A stretch of 64,000 bases of DNA from an uncultured Clostridia bacterium (GCA_947627295.1 CANQVJ010000005.1:1-64000), one strand, 5' to 3'; positions 51,532 through 62,314 are shown, numbered from the stretch's first letter. Notes: generated by a model from the letters alone, not told the origin. Made by a program: numbers and translations.

Positions 51532-54132
51532 TTATGGTGTGCCACCGCCACCTGCACCTGCTGCTGGTGTAGGGTCTGTTGGTTTTTCTTCACTAGGCTT
51601 TGCAGTTGCTGCTGGTGTAGCTTGTGGTTTTGGTGTGCTTTCTGCTTTTGGTTTAGTTGTTTCTTGTGGTTTTGGAGTTGCCTCTTCTTCCTTGCTCTTT
51701 GTTGGTGCTGTGTGAATATTGCATACTCCTGTAACCTTACTTCCTGAACTTGCACTTCCACCAAGTGGCTTCCACAATTTTAATTGTTCTTTTGGAAGCG
51801 AACTTCCATAATAGTTTGTTCTAGTGCTTGGACAGTATGCAGTAGCAACTAATCCGGATTCTGTACATATTTTTTGTGAACCATGTCCATTACAGCTTGT
51901 TGGTTTATTATCTGCTGTGAATATTTCTGTATATGTGTCTCCACATCCTGATGAAGCAATACATCCAGATGCTCTACAGGCTGTATCTTCAACTATTCCT
52001 GAAGGTCTTGTGAATTTTGCATTAGGTAAATCTTTATGGATGTCTGTCATAACTGCATCCCATATTAGTCCTGCAGGGTTTCCTGCACTGTATATAACTT
52101 TTTCATTGTTATCATAACCGTACCAACAGGCTGCTGAGTAGTATGGTGTGAAACCACATAACCACCTATCAACATCGTCGTTTGTTGTACCAGTTTTGGC
52201 TGCAACATCTATTCCTTGCATTGCACAGTATTTTGCTGTACCATTTGCTCCATTAACTGGTTCTTGTAAAATAGATTTCATGATGTATGCATTTTGTTCT
52301 GAGATTACTTTTGTTTTTTCTTGCTTTGGAGTCATAATAACTTCTCCGTCTTTATTTTCTACTTTTGTGTAGAAGGTTGGAGTTATGTATGTTCCGTCGT
52401 TTGCAATCATACCATAACCTGCTGCCATTTCTAGTGGTGTTATACAGTTTTGCATACCACCAATTGCAAGTGATAGCACGGCATCTTGGTTTGGATCATC
52501 TACTAAATTATTCATACCCATTTTGTGTAGGTATTCAATTGATTTAGAAGGTGTTAGCTCTGCCATAATTTTTAGAGCTGGTATGTTTTGTGATGTTTCA
52601 ATAAATTGTCTTATATTAACTGTACCTTTGAATCCATTGTAGTTTTTAGGAGTGTATCCCCCTCCGAAATCTGTAGCAGCATCATTATATACTGTTGCAG
52701 CTGTTATAATTTTTTCTTCTAATGCTGGTGCAACTGCTGCTAATGGTTTCATAGAAGAACCTGTTTGCTTTCTGGCTTGTGTTGCTCTGTTCCAACCTCT
52801 GGCTTCTGTTTTTTCACCAAAGCCTCCGGCAACTCCAACTACATTTCCTGTTTTGTAATCTATTATTGCCATACCTGATTGTGTATGATCATTTATTAAT
52901 TTGCCGTCTTTTTTCTGTCTACCTGATTTTACATATTTTTCTTTTTTATATTCTTCTTCAAGCCTTGCTTGTATGTTTGCATCAACTGTTGAGTATATTT
53001 TTAAACCACTACCATATACATAGTTTTCAGCAAGTTCTTTTGGTATGTTTCTTTCTTCCATAACTTGATCAACAAGTTGTTGAATAACTGCATCTGTATG
53101 GTATGAATATACCGCACTTGTTGTTGATTGCATTTGTTGGAAAGGAAGACCTGCATCAACTTTTGCAACTGCTGCATTGTATTCTTCTTCGCTATTTATG
53201 TATCCAAGTTCTTTCATTTTTGAAAGCACTGTTTTTGTTCTTTTCTTGATTTGCTCAGTGTGGTCTTTTCCGTCGTATGGATTATATGCATTTGGTTGGT
53301 TGTTGATTCCTGCTAAAAATGCACATTCTGCTAAATCTAACTCTTTGGCTGTTTTACCAAAGTAGTATTCTGCTCCAAGTTCAACTCCGTGCATATTGTT
53401 TGAACCACCAACAAATAGTATGTTCAAATATAGTTCTAGAATTTGTGGCTTAGAAATTAACCTTTCTACCTGGTATGCTTTAACCCACTCTTTTATTTTT
53501 CTCATTATACCTTTTACACCTGACGACTCTTTATCGTTTGTAAGGTTTTTAACTAGCTGTTGAGTGATTGTACTACCACCGTATGAGCTATCTCCTTTGA
53601 ATAGAGTGTTTACTATTGCTCCACCTGTTCTTTTTAAATCGACTCCGTGGTGGCTATAAAAACGCTCGTCCTCAATTGCTACATAGGCTTTTGGCAAATA
53701 TTCTGCCATTTCATTTAATGTGATTATTTTTCTCTTTTCATCACCACTTAAATCTGCTATTTTGTTACCTTGTTGGTCTAAAATTACAGAATCTGATGCT
53801 GCTATGATAAGATCTTCTTTTTCTATTGAGAAATCGTCTCCAAATAATCCAAAAAATGTTCCTGCAATAATTCCTGCCATAATTATACATAGCAATAAAA
53901 ACATTATTACAAATATTTTTGCAGTTAATGCTAGTTTTGGATGTTTACTCTTTTTCTTTCTACCTTTTGACCTTTTGCCTTTTGCTCTATTATTTTTTTT
54001 ATAATATTGTTCTCTTTCTCTGTTTGCTTGTTGCTTCATTTTCCTTACAGCCTTGGGCATATCAGCCTCTGATTTTGTTCTTGTAGTACGACTTCTATTA
54101 CTCCTACTACTTCTATAATTATTATTTGGCAT
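51532..54132 (-). CDS. Class A penicillin-binding protein (intact paralogue)
   Basis: 866 residues. Start MPNNNYRSSRSN with AAGGAGG upstream (an in-frame ATG 30 nt earlier lacks an RBS). Basic cytoplasmic tail, membrane helix (about 70-95), GT51 domain (IEDERFYSHHGVD, GGSTITQQLVKN), transpeptidase with SSMK (GSSMKPLAAV), SQN and KTGT, a Cys-containing insert near the C-terminus (DTACRASGCIASSGCGDTY), and a Pro/Thr/Lys tail ending in GAGGGG. It reads NAYNPYDGKDHTEQ where the other PBP1A has NPFE-CGG, so it is a natural control for that recoding site. No in-frame CGG. Confidence 0.95.
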   Translation of the reverse strand: MPNNNYRSSRSNRSRTTRTKSEADMPKAVRKMKQQANREREQYYKKNNRAKGKRSKGRKKKSKHPKLALTAKIFVIMFLLLCIIMAGIIAGTFFGLFGDDFSIEKEDLIIAASDSVILDQQGNKIADLSGDEKRKIITLNEMAEYLPKAYVAIEDERFYSHHGVDLKRTGGAIVNTLFKGDSSYGGSTITQQLVKNLTNDKESSGVKGIMRKIKEWVKAYQVERLISKPQILELYLNILFVGGSNNMHGVELGAEYYFGKTAKELDLAECAFLAGINNQPNAYNPYDGKDHTEQIKKRTKTVLSKMKELGYINSEEEYNAAVAKVDAGLPFQQMQSTTSAVYSYHTDAVIQQLVDQVMEERNIPKELAENYVYGSGLKIYSTVDANIQARLEEEYKKEKYVKSGRQKKDGKLINDHTQSGMAIIDYKTGNVVGVAGGFGEKTEARGWNRATQARKQTGSSMKPLAAVAPALEEKIITAATVYNDAATDFGGGYTPKNYNGFKGTVNIRQFIETSQNIPALKIMAELTPSKSIEYLHKMGMNNLVDDPNQDAVLSLAIGGMQNCITPLEMAAGYGMIANDGTYITPTFYTKVENKDGEVIMTPKQEKTKVISEQNAYIMKSILQEPVNGANGTAKYCAMQGIDVAAKTGTTNDDVDRWLCGFTPYYSAACWYGYDNNEKVIYSAGNPAGLIWDAVMTDIHKDLPNAKFTRPSGIVEDTACRASGCIASSGCGDTYTEIFTADNKPTSCNGHGSQKICTESGLVATAYCPSTRTNYYGSSLPKEQLKLWKPLGGSASSGSKVTGVCNIHTAPTKSKEEEATPKPQETTKPKAESTPKPQATPAATAKPSEEKPTDPTPAAGAGGGGTP

Positions 54133-54202
54133 AATAATTTCCTCCTTACGACATTTCGACAATCATATTATATTACATTTTGCCAAAAAAATAAAGTGTT
54201 TT

Positions 54203-55040
54203 TTATAAGAAATTTGCGATTTTTCTCCCTTTATTTCCATACAAAAAATTTATTATTACATTATCTTGTTTTAAATTTTTTCTCAATGTTTCATAACTTT
54301 GTTCTTTGTATAAATTTGCCTCATAAATATCTTTTTTGGAAAACAGTTCAATCAAGCTTCTATCTTGCATTACAAGCTCTTTTAATTTGCCTTTTTTCAT
54401 ACTTATTTCATAATCTTGAATATTTATTCCATTAAAACTCCTTTTTGCAATTTTTACTCTTTCTTCAAAGTTTACAATTATTGCCTTTTCATAGATATTA
54501 AATTTGTTCAAATTTTCTTCTGGAAAATCAAAATTAAGTATTATATTTGTTTTTGAAAGTGCCTTTCTTTGGTTGCTTGTAACTGTAATTATTACACCAT
54601 TTTTTTCATAGAAGTCGTTTTGGAGTTTTTTTACCCTGTTTACCCTTCTTGTAACTATGCTCAAATTGTTGTAGTTAGATGCAATTTCTTTAATAGCGCC
54701 TAGTGTGATTCTATCTATATCGTTTGCCACAATTGCAATTTTTAAATTTTGCTTTTTGGTTTTTGAAGTTATATAATTTAAAATATTTGGTGCAAGGAGC
54801 TTGAATAGAAATTTCCCATTTGCAATTTCTATATTTTGAGAGTATAAGTAGTTTACGAAACTTTTGTGCTTTTTTAAATTATTACTTAAAACGACCTCAC
54901 CGACCCTCTCCCACATTTCTTGCAACTTTTTTTGCTATTTTAATTGGGTCTTCTAATTTGGGAATTATTATTTGTTCTTGCTTAAGTTCTATAATCCTAA
55001 ATATTTTATATAACTTATTTTCTCTTTCATAAATAAACAT
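54203..55040 (-). CDS. Uncharacterised Rossmann-like protein, split by one CGG +1 site
   Basis: I do not recognise the family. The true start is ATG 55040 (RBS GAGGTGG). MFIYERENKLYKIFRIIEL... runs to VARNVGEG, then CGG at 54900-54902 is followed directly by TGA in the plain frame. One base later it reads GEVVLSNNLKKHKSFVNYL and stays open to 54203, 278 residues in all. A central part alternates strands and helices (LKIAIVANDIDRITLGAIKEIA, NLSIVTRRVNRVKK, NIILNFDFPEENL) like a nucleotide-binding fold. It is the last gene behind truB, beyond a hairpin that contains its RBS. Function unknown. Confidence 0.75.
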
Positions 55041-55043
55041 AAA

Positions 55044-55079
55044 AAAACCACCTCATTTAAATATATTAAAGGTGGTTTT
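55044..55079 (-). terminator. Terminator/attenuator hairpin between truB and the next gene
   Basis: On the minus strand AAAACCACCT pairs with AGGTGGTTTT and is followed by TTT. The stem covers the truB stop side and the RBS (GAGGTGG) of the next gene, so it can end transcription or hide the RBS. Confidence 0.7.
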
Positions 55080-55911
55080 CTATTATAACATCTCTTTTTA
55101 GAAGTTTATTTTTTATTGTTCCTAATCCTATAAAAATATTGTTAGAGTAAACTCTGTAAACTCCTTCTTCTTGCATATTTGTTAGCCTTACTCCATTTAA
55201 AAATAGTTTTAACTTTCTGTTTTCTAAATTGATTTTAGGTGCATTTTCAAATAGCTTTTCAATTGTGATTATTTTTGATTCATTAATTTTGTCAATATCA
55301 ACAGCTTCTTCAATTGAAAATGTTCCAACTTTTGTACGCTCCAATGCACTCATTGTTCCAACAGTGCCAAGTTTTTTAGCAATATCTTCACATAGAGTTC
55401 TAATATAGGTTCCTTTTGAACAGCTAACTTTGAACTCTATTTCATTTTTAGAAATTTCAAGAAGTTCTATTTTATAAATTTCAATTTTTCTAGGTTTTAC
55501 TTCAACTTTTTCTCCCCTTCTTGCATATTCATATAGCTTTTTTCCATTTACTTTTATTGCTGAATACATTGGTGGAACTTGACTTTGCTTTCCTACAAAA
55601 CTATTTAACACATTTTTTACATTTTCAATTTCTAAACTTTCTACTTTCTTTTCTTCAACAATTTCTCCACTTGTATCTCCAGTAGTTGTTTTTTTACCAA
55701 GCTCAATTTTTGCACGATATTCTTTGTTATGGTCAATTAAGTATTTAGAGCATAGAGTTCCTTTTCCAACTAACAAGGGAAGAACCCCTGTTGCCATTGG
55801 ATCTAAAGTTCCTGTATGCCCTACCTTTTCATTAAATATCTTTTTTACTTTTCTTACAACATCATGTGAAGTACAATCTTTTGGCTTGTTTACGATAATT
55901 AATCCATCCAC
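55066..55911 (-). CDS. truB: tRNA pseudouridine(55) synthase
   Basis: 281 residues. Makes pseudouridine 55 in the T loop of tRNAs. VNKPKDCTSHDVVRKVKK, then GHTGTLDPMATGVLPLL with the catalytic Asp, YRAKIELGKKTTTGDTSG and CSKGTYIRTLCEDIAKKLG are all TruB motifs. Its start overlaps the nrnA stop. No frameshift. Confidence 0.96.
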   Translation of the reverse strand: MDGLIIVNKPKDCTSHDVVRKVKKIFNEKVGHTGTLDPMATGVLPLLVGKGTLCSKYLIDHNKEYRAKIELGKKTTTGDTSGEIVEEKKVESLEIENVKNVLNSFVGKQSQVPPMYSAIKVNGKKLYEYARRGEKVEVKPRKIEIYKIELLEISKNEIEFKVSCSKGTYIRTLCEDIAKKLGTVGTMSALERTKVGTFSIEEAVDIDKINESKIITIEKLFENAPKINLENRKLKLFLNGVRLTNMQEEGVYRVYSNNIFIGLGTIKNKLLKRDVIIENHL

Positions 55912-56924
55912 TTTTTTGTTTCTCCAATTATTTTATTTTTAGCTTGTTCTAGATTTCCTTTTATGAAACAACCCGCAGCTCTAGGATGACCGCCACCGCC
56001 AAATAAATAGCATATGTCTGAAACATTTACTTTATTTACTGAACGAAGTGATGCTTTGTAGCCTTCTTCTCCTTTTTGCCTTAAGAATATTGAAACTTCA
56101 ACACCTTCAATACTTCTTCCAACATCAACTAGACCTTCATGGTCGCCTGCTTCAGCATTAACTTCTTCTTCATCTTTTTCGTCTATGTATGAAAATGCAA
56201 TTCTTCCATTTTCAAATAATTCCATTCTGTTTGCTACTTTTTTTAGAAGTTCAAAATTTGGCATTGTTCTTGTTTGCAAAACTCTTGCAGATATACTTGG
56301 AATATCAACTCCAACTCTTAGAAGTTCTCCTGCAAACTCATATGTTTCAGGTGTTACGCCTTCGTATTGGAATCCACCTGTATCTGTAAGAATTCCTGTA
56401 ACTAGGCAAGTTCCTATTTCTTTGGTTATTTCAATTTCAAAATATTCAAGTATTGTAATTAGAATTTGTGCACATGCTGGAGATACAGAGTTTACAAAAT
56501 TAATATCTCCAAACATCATATTTGTTCCGTGGTGGTCTACAACTATTGTGTTTGCTGCATTTTCAAACCACTCACTTCCTTCTAACCTTTTTAAATCTGA
56601 GCAGTCTAATGCTATTGCTAAATCAAATTGTTCGTTTTCATTTAATTCAGTTTTTATTTCTTTTGCACCTGGTAGGAAGTCAAATAATCTTGAGTGTTCT
56701 GGCATATACATTGTTGCTTCTTTTCCAATTTGTTTTAATGCTAGATATACTGAAAGTGTGCTACCTATTGCATCTCCGTCAGGTGATTCATGTGTGAAGA
56801 TTGCAATTTTTGAAGCTTCTTCTACCATTTTTTTCATGTCTTTTAATGTTTTATTTTCTTTGTCATTTGGTTCTTCTTTGTTTTTTAATATTTTTGTTAA
56901 ATCTATTGGTTTTAATATGTTCAT
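55899..56924 (-). CDS. nrnA: DHH/DHHA1 phosphoesterase, NrnA-like
   Basis: 341 residues. Degrades nanoRNA or pAp/c-di-AMP-type products in Firmicutes. Metal ligands are in THESPDGDAIGS, ALDCSDLKR and VVDHHGTN; the DHHA1 part ends with GGGGHPRAAGC, which binds substrate. Located between rbfA and truB as in many Firmicutes. All CGG triplets are out of frame. Confidence 0.92.
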   Translation of the reverse strand: MNILKPIDLTKILKNKEEPNDKENKTLKDMKKMVEEASKIAIFTHESPDGDAIGSTLSVYLALKQIGKEATMYMPEHSRLFDFLPGAKEIKTELNENEQFDLAIALDCSDLKRLEGSEWFENAANTIVVDHHGTNMMFGDINFVNSVSPACAQILITILEYFEIEITKEIGTCLVTGILTDTGGFQYEGVTPETYEFAGELLRVGVDIPSISARVLQTRTMPNFELLKKVANRMELFENGRIAFSYIDEKDEEEVNAEAGDHEGLVDVGRSIEGVEVSIFLRQKGEEGYKASLRSVNKVNVSDICYLFGGGGHPRAAGCFIKGNLEQAKNKIIGETKKWMD

Positions 56925-56937
56925 AAAGGCTCCTCCT

Positions 56938-57291
56938 TTAATCTTCTTCTTTTTTAGGCATTATTTCTTTTAATATTGAATCTATGCGTGCTCCATATTC
57001 AAGTGAATCGTCTAGTTCAAAAATCAATTCTGGTGTATTTCTTAAGTTTATTTTTTTAGCTAACTCTGTGCGTATAAACCCTGAAGCCTTTTTCAAACCT
57101 GCCAATGTATCTTTTATGTTTTTTGCATTATATATGCTTACATATACTTTGGCATATTTTAAATCTGTTGTTACTTTTACTTTTGTAACACTTATCATAC
57201 CTGTGATATTTGAGTTTTTTAATTTTTGGTCTATTATATAACTTAATTCTCTTCTAAACTCTTCATTGACTCTGTCAATTCTTCTTTCCAT
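56938..57291 (-). CDS. rbfA: 30S ribosome-binding factor A
   Basis: 117 residues, typical size, KH-like fold: RIDRVNEEFRRELSYII at the start, ITGMISVTKVKVTTDLKYAKVYVS in the middle, RNTPELIFELDDSLEYGARID near the end. Assists late 16S rRNA maturation. Starts directly after the infB stop. Confidence 0.96.
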   Translation of the reverse strand: MERRIDRVNEEFRRELSYIIDQKLKNSNITGMISVTKVKVTTDLKYAKVYVSIYNAKNIKDTLAGLKKASGFIRTELAKKINLRNTPELIFELDDSLEYGARIDSILKEIMPKKEED

Positions 57292-60033
57292 TTATTTTAT
57301 CTCCTCCATAATGTATGCTTCGATTACATCCCCAACTTTAACATCGTTGTAATCTTCTATTTGGATTCCACACTCAAATCCTTTTGAAACTTCTCTAGCA
57401 TCGTCTTTAAAGCGTTTTAGAGTTGCAAGTTTTCCTTCATGAACAACAACATTTTCACGAATAACTCTGACCCCTGCGTTTCTTTCAACTTTACCTGTTA
57501 ATACAAAGCATCCTGCAACTGTACCAACATTAGAGATTCTAAATGTTTCTCTAACTTCTGCAGTACCAATAACTTTTTCTTCATATTTTGGATCAAGCAT
57601 ACCTTTCATTGCTGCTTCAACATCGTCTATTGCTTGATATATAACTGAATATTGCTTAATTTCAACTTCGTCTTTTTCTGCAATTTCTTTTGCAACATTA
57701 TCAGGCCTTACATTAAAGGCAATGATTATTGCATTTGAAACTTTTGCAAGTGTAACATCTGATTGATTAACTGCTCCTGCTGCTGCATGTATTACTTTTA
57801 CAACAACTTCTTCATTTGATAATTTTTCAAGTGAAGTTTTTACAGCTTCTACTGAACCTTGAACATCGGCTTTAACAATTAGGTTAAGTACTTTAAGGTT
57901 TTCTTCAGCCATTTTGCTAAATAAGTTATCTAGTGTTACTTTGTTTTGTGAATTTATTTTCTTTTCTCTAGCTTGGCGCTTTCTTCTTTCTATCAAGTGT
58001 TTAGCCATTTTTTCGTCTTTAACTTCATAGAAAGTATCTCCACCTTCTGGAACTTCTGTTAAACCTATGATTGATACTGGTGTTGAAGGTCCTGCTGATT
58101 TTACTCTTTTGCCTTTATCGTTTCTCATTGCTCTGATTCTACCAATTGACGAACCTACAACTATTGTATCTCCAACATCTAATTTTCCTCTTTGTACTAA
58201 TAGTGTTGCAACTGGCCCCTTTGTTTTATCAAGTCTTGCTTCTACAACAACACCTTTTGCTTGTTTCTTAGGATTAACTTTTAGTTCTAGAACTTCTGCT
58301 TGTAGTAATACCATTTCCAATAATTGATCTATGTTTTGATTGTGTTTTGCAGATATTGGCACAAAGATAGTATCTCCGCCCCACTCTTCTGGTACTAATT
58401 CATAGTTCATTAATTCTTGTTTTACTTTATCAATATTTGCATCTGGTAAATCTATTTTGTTTATTGCAACAATTATTGGTATTCCTGCTGATTTGGCGTG
58501 ATTGATTGCTTCAACTGTTTGAGGTTTTACGCCGTCGTTTGCAGCAACTACAAGTATTGCTATATCTGTAATTTGAGCTCCTCTTGCACGCATTGCTGTA
58601 AATGCCTCATGACCTGGTGTATCTAAAAATGTTATTTCTTTATTATCTATTTTTACTTTGTATGCACCAATGTGTTGAGTGATTCCTCCAGCTTCTCCTT
58701 CAATTACATTTGTTTTCTTAACTGCATCTAAAAGTGATGTTTTACCATGATCAACATGACCCATAACGACTACTACTGGTGGTCTTTCAACCAAATCTTC
58801 TTGCTTATCTTCAGATTCGTCAAATAAGATATCTTCTTCTTTGATTTCTTCTTTTTTGTGTGCTGTTACACCAAATTCTTGTGCTATTAAAAATGCTGTA
58901 TCAAAATCTATGTCATTATTTAGTGTTGCCAAAATTCCATTTTCTAATAATTTTTTCATAACTTCTGCAGTTGTCTTTTTAAGTTCTGCAGCAAAATCTT
59001 TTACACTAATTATTTCAGGAATTGTGATTTCTGTTAATTTAAATATTTTTTGTTTTACTTTGTTTGCTTGGTTTTTAGGCTTTCTCTTACCACGACGACC
59101 CCTGGCTGTTGTTAAATCATAATAATCTAACATTCCGCCTTCTTGCTCATTAAACATGTTTGATAATTTATTTGTTTGTTTTAGATTTTTTAATTTTTTC
59201 TCATCAAAGCCATTATCTCTATTATTTCTCTTGTTTCTATTTTTTCTGCTTCTATCTTCATAACGATTGTTGTTGTTTGCTCTTTGCCTTTCAGCTGTTC
59301 TATTATATTCTTTAACACTCTCTTTTTCAACTATGTCTGCAGACATTATGTTTTTGATATTTCTATCAATTCCTTTTTCATCCAATGGTTTGTTTTGGCC
59401 GAATCTACGGTTATTTCCATTATTTTTGTTATAATTATTAAACCTATTTTTATTGTTGTTATAGGCTGGCTTATTTTCATTTTTAGGTTTTATATTTTTT
59501 GGTGAAGGTGTTTCAATTTTGTTTGTTTTTGGCATAGGTTTAGTAGTTGAGCTTTCTGCCTTTGCCTCAACTTTTTTAGTTTCTTTTGGTTCAACTTTTT
59601 CTTCTTTTTTTGCTGGTTTATTTAATCCAAAAAGTTCACTAACAGACATTGGTTTTGTAGCTTTATTTCTATATACAATATTGAAATCTTTGTTATCTTT
59701 TCTTTTTACAAATCCAATGTTATCTCTTCTATTTTCTTTTGAAGCTGCTCTTTCCTTCTTTTTAGCTTGCTCATCATCTGATATAATAACTTCTCTTCTA
59801 ATTATTACTGGTTGCTTCTCTTGAGGTTTGCTAGCTTCAGCTACTTTTTTAGTTTCCTTTTTGCTACCTTTCTTTTTAGCACTTTCCATAATTCTTTTTG
59901 CATCATTTTCATCGATGTTACTTAAATGACTTTTTGCATCAATTTTTAGTTTTTTGGCAATATCTAAAACTTCTTTACTTGTTAGATTTAATTCTTTGGC
60001 TATTTCATAAATTTTTGTTTTACCCAACAACAT
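57292..60033 (-). CDS. infB: Translation initiation factor IF-2
   Basis: About 913 residues. ATG 60033 shares its A with the TGA of the preceding gene (TGATG), so the two are coupled. Two short IF2-N modules, a long Lys/Asn-rich linker (about 60-320), then the G domain: [33 protein letters not shown]. Domains II-IV follow ([40 protein letters not shown]). Delivers fMet-tRNA to the 30S subunit. No in-frame CGG. Confidence 0.97.
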   Translation of the reverse strand: MLLGKTKIYEIAKELNLTSKEVLDIAKKLKIDAKSHLSNIDENDAKRIMESAKKKGSKKETKKVAEASKPQEKQPVIIRREVIISDDEQAKKKERAASKENRRDNIGFVKRKDNKDFNIVYRNKATKPMSVSELFGLNKPAKKEEKVEPKETKKVEAKAESSTTKPMPKTNKIETPSPKNIKPKNENKPAYNNNKNRFNNYNKNNGNNRRFGQNKPLDEKGIDRNIKNIMSADIVEKESVKEYNRTAERQRANNNNRYEDRSRKNRNKRNNRDNGFDEKKLKNLKQTNKLSNMFNEQEGGMLDYYDLTTARGRRGKRKPKNQANKVKQKIFKLTEITIPEIISVKDFAAELKKTTAEVMKKLLENGILATLNNDIDFDTAFLIAQEFGVTAHKKEEIKEEDILFDESEDKQEDLVERPPVVVVMGHVDHGKTSLLDAVKKTNVIEGEAGGITQHIGAYKVKIDNKEITFLDTPGHEAFTAMRARGAQITDIAILVVAANDGVKPQTVEAINHAKSAGIPIIVAINKIDLPDANIDKVKQELMNYELVPEEWGGDTIFVPISAKHNQNIDQLLEMVLLQAEVLELKVNPKKQAKGVVVEARLDKTKGPVATLLVQRGKLDVGDTIVVGSSIGRIRAMRNDKGKRVKSAGPSTPVSIIGLTEVPEGGDTFYEVKDEKMAKHLIERRKRQAREKKINSQNKVTLDNLFSKMAEENLKVLNLIVKADVQGSVEAVKTSLEKLSNEEVVVKVIHAAAGAVNQSDVTLAKVSNAIIIAFNVRPDNVAKEIAEKDEVEIKQYSVIYQAIDDVEAAMKGMLDPKYEEKVIGTAEVRETFRISNVGTVAGCFVLTGKVERNAGVRVIRENVVVHEGKLATLKRFKDDAREVSKGFECGIQIEDYNDVKVGDVIEAYIMEEIK

Positions 60034-60338
60034 CACCCCCATAATATTTCTTTTTGATACCGTTTCACCATATTTATATCTTTAATTCCTATTACCGCTT
60101 TATTATTTTTACCAATAGTTTTGCTTAATTCTTCAATACTGCTATCTATAATTATTGGTATTTGGTAGTTCTCACATAGGTTTGTGAACTTTTCTTTTGT
60201 TCTTTGAGAACTATCTTTGGCTACAATTACCATTTTTACTTTTTTCTTTTTAATGTCTTGCTCAACACTATCTGCTCCAAAACTTATTTTTCTTGCTCTT
60301 GCAGATAGACCAATTATTCCTAATATATTATTTATCAA
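60033..60338 (-). CDS. Ribosomal protein L7Ae family protein (YlxQ-like)
   Basis: 101 residues. [23 protein letters not shown] and [18 protein letters not shown] match the kink-turn RNA-binding L7Ae/YlxQ group, always found between ylxR and infB in Firmicutes. Overlaps both neighbours by a few bases. Confidence 0.92.
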   Translation of the reverse strand: MINNILGIIGLSARARKISFGADSVEQDIKKKKVKMVIVAKDSSQRTKEKFTNLCENYQIPIIIDSSIEELSKTIGKNNKAVIGIKDINMVKRYQKEILWG

Positions 60339-60600
60339 AATTGCTCTCCTTAATATATTTTTCTAATTCACAACATAGTTCTTCTGGAACTTCGTTTATT
60401 TGAAAAGCCTTTTTTATTCTTTTATTTTTCTTAAGCTTTTCTACGCAACTTAGCCTTTTACATATATATGCTCCTCTTGCTTGCAATTTTCCAGTTTTAT
60501 CAATTACTATTGTATTATCTCTTTTTACGATTCTAATCAATTCATTTTTGGTTTTCTTTTCATTACACCCCATACAGGTTCTTATACATTTTTCTTTCAA
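60328..60600 (-). CDS. ylxR: YlxR-family RNA-binding protein
   Basis: 90 residues. The signature RTCMGCNEKKTKNELIRIV and ARGAYICKRLSCVEKLKK defines the DUF448/YlxR family, a nucleic-acid-binding protein of the nusA-infB operon. Confidence 0.94.
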   Translation of the reverse strand: MKEKCIRTCMGCNEKKTKNELIRIVKRDNTIVIDKTGKLQARGAYICKRLSCVEKLKKNKRIKKAFQINEVPEELCCELEKYIKESNFDK

Positions 60601-60614
60601 TATACAAGCACCTC

Positions 60615-61742
60615 TTATTCTTCTGAAGCTTCTTGAACTTCTTCAGCTTCTTCAGTTTCAGCTACTTCTTCATTATTTGCTTGTTCTTCTAACATTTGTC
60701 TAAATTGTGTTTCAGATTTAATATCTATTTTCCAACCTGTAAGTTTTACTGCTAATCTAACATTTTGACCAGCTTTTCCTATTGCAAGTGATAGTTGATC
60801 ATCTGGAACTATTACTTGTGCAAATTTTTCTTCTTCTTTTATATCGACTGCTAAAATCTTTGCAGGTAGTAGAGCTGCAACTATATAAATTGAAGGGTCT
60901 TCATCCCATTCTATTACATCTATTTTTTCTCCTGCAAGTTCATTTATTATGTTTTGAATTCTAACTCCTCTTTGACCTACACATGAACCAACTGGATCTA
61001 TGTTAGGGTCTGGAGAATATACTGCAACTTTACTTCTCTGACCTGGATCTCTTGATACACTTTTTATTTCAATAACTTTTTCATAGATTTCAGGTATTTC
61101 AAACTCAAGCAATTTCTTAACAAAGTTTGGATCACTTCTAGAAACTATGACTTGTGGGACCCCTTTTGGCCCTTTTTCTACCTTTTGAACATATCCTCTA
61201 ATTTTATCATTTACATGGTATGTTTCTGTAGGTATTTGTTCTTTTGCAGGCATTACACCTTCTAACTTACCTAAGTCCATTACTACATAGTTTTTATCAA
61301 CTTTTTGTATTAGGCCTGTAACAATTTCTCCTTTACGATTGTTAAATTCGTCGAATAAAACACTTCTTTCAACTTCTCTTAATTTTTGTACAATAACTTG
61401 TTTTGCTGTTTGTGCTGCAATTCTACCGAAATTCTTTGGTACAATTTCTACTTCAACTGTTCCTTCAAGTTCTGCATTTTTATCAATTTTTTTAGCATCT
61501 TTTAAAGTGATTTCAGTTTTTTCGTCTTCAACTTTTTCAACAACTGTTTTTACAGAATATATGTGTGTTGCACCTGTTTTTTGGTCTATATGAATACTTA
61601 CATTTTCTTCGTCAAAATTTTTCTTGTATGCTGTAACAAGTGCTGTATCAATAGCTTCTAGTACATATTCTTTTTTAATTCCTTTTTCTTTTTCTAGCTC
61701 GTCTAATGCAATTATTAATTCTTTGTTATCAATAGCTTTCAT
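60615..61742 (-). CDS. nusA: Transcription termination/antitermination factor NusA
   Basis: 375 residues. N-terminal RNAP-binding domain (IIALDELEKEKGIKKEYVLEAI), S1 domain (GEIVTGLIQKVDKNYVVMDLG), KH1 and KH2 (DPVGSCVGQRGVRIQNII; SLAIGKAGQNVRLA) and a short acidic tail, as in Firmicutes NusA without the extra C-terminal repeats of Proteobacteria. No in-frame CGG seen. Confidence 0.97.
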   Translation of the reverse strand: MKAIDNKELIIALDELEKEKGIKKEYVLEAIDTALVTAYKKNFDEENVSIHIDQKTGATHIYSVKTVVEKVEDEKTEITLKDAKKIDKNAELEGTVEVEIVPKNFGRIAAQTAKQVIVQKLREVERSVLFDEFNNRKGEIVTGLIQKVDKNYVVMDLGKLEGVMPAKEQIPTETYHVNDKIRGYVQKVEKGPKGVPQVIVSRSDPNFVKKLLEFEIPEIYEKVIEIKSVSRDPGQRSKVAVYSPDPNIDPVGSCVGQRGVRIQNIINELAGEKIDVIEWDEDPSIYIVAALLPAKILAVDIKEEEKFAQVIVPDDQLSLAIGKAGQNVRLAVKLTGWKIDIKSETQFRQMLEEQANNEEVAETEEAEEVQEASEE

Positions 61743-61751
61743 TTTTTCCTC

Positions 61752-62216
61752 CTAATTCCAATGATACAATATATTTGCATTTGATATATTGCTCATTTCT
61801 ATTTTAATATTTTTTTCTTCTTTTTGTATTGTAATTTCATTTTCATTTGCTTCAGTTAGATATCCTTCAACTTCCTTATTTCCAAATTCGTCTTTTTGAA
61901 ATAACTTGATTTTTACTTCTTCTCCTATTGCTTTTTGAAAATGCTCTAGCTTTCTTAGTTTTCTTTCTATTCCAGTAGAAGAAACAACTAGGAAGTATTC
62001 TTCTTTTATTAAATCTTTTTTATCTAAAATTGGATTTAATATGTTTGTAACTGTTTCACAGTCTTCTACTGATATTGAGCTATTTTCTTTTTCTATGAAT
62101 ATTTTTAAGTAATAATCTTTGCCTTCTTTTTCATAAATAATATCATATAGATTATAACCTGCTTGCTCTACATAGGGTTTTACAAGGCTTTCAACCTTTT
62201 CTTCTATTTTTGCCAA
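61752..62216 (-). CDS. rimP: Ribosome maturation factor RimP
   Basis: 154 residues. Typical GYNLYDIIYEKEGKDYYLKIF, ISVEDCETVTNILNPILD and a C-terminal Sm-like domain. The conserved VSSPG loop is VSSTG here. First gene of the operon, with RBS AGGAGG, and a hairpin leader. Confidence 0.95.
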   Translation of the reverse strand: MAKIEEKVESLVKPYVEQAGYNLYDIIYEKEGKDYYLKIFIEKENSSISVEDCETVTNILNPILDKKDLIKEEYFLVVSSTGIERKLRKLEHFQKAIGEEVKIKLFQKDEFGNKEVEGYLTEANENEITIQKEEKNIKIEMSNISNANILYHWN

Positions 62217-62239
62217 TGCTTACCTCCTATTACACTATT

Positions 62240-62266
62240 TAAGAGTGGGATTGGCTCCCACTCTTA
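62240..62266 (-). promoter_or_regulatory. rimP leader hairpin
   Basis: An 11-bp perfect stem (AAGAGTGGGA with TCCCACTCTT plus a closing T-A pair) around a 5-nt loop, in the 5' UTR of the rimP-nusA operon about 13 nt after the predicted start. Hairpins of this type are a recurring feature in front of rimP in clostridia. Confidence 0.75.
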
Positions 62267-62285
62267 CTGTATTTACTGTATTACT

Positions 62286-62314
62286 ATTATACTCTATTTT
62301 CTTAGAAATTGCAA
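62286..62314 (-). promoter_or_regulatory. Promoter of the rimP-nusA-infB operon
   Basis: On the minus strand TTGCAA (62314-62309), 17-bp spacer, TATAAT (62291-62286). Transcription would begin near 62279, giving the leader hairpin as the first structure. Confidence 0.75.
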
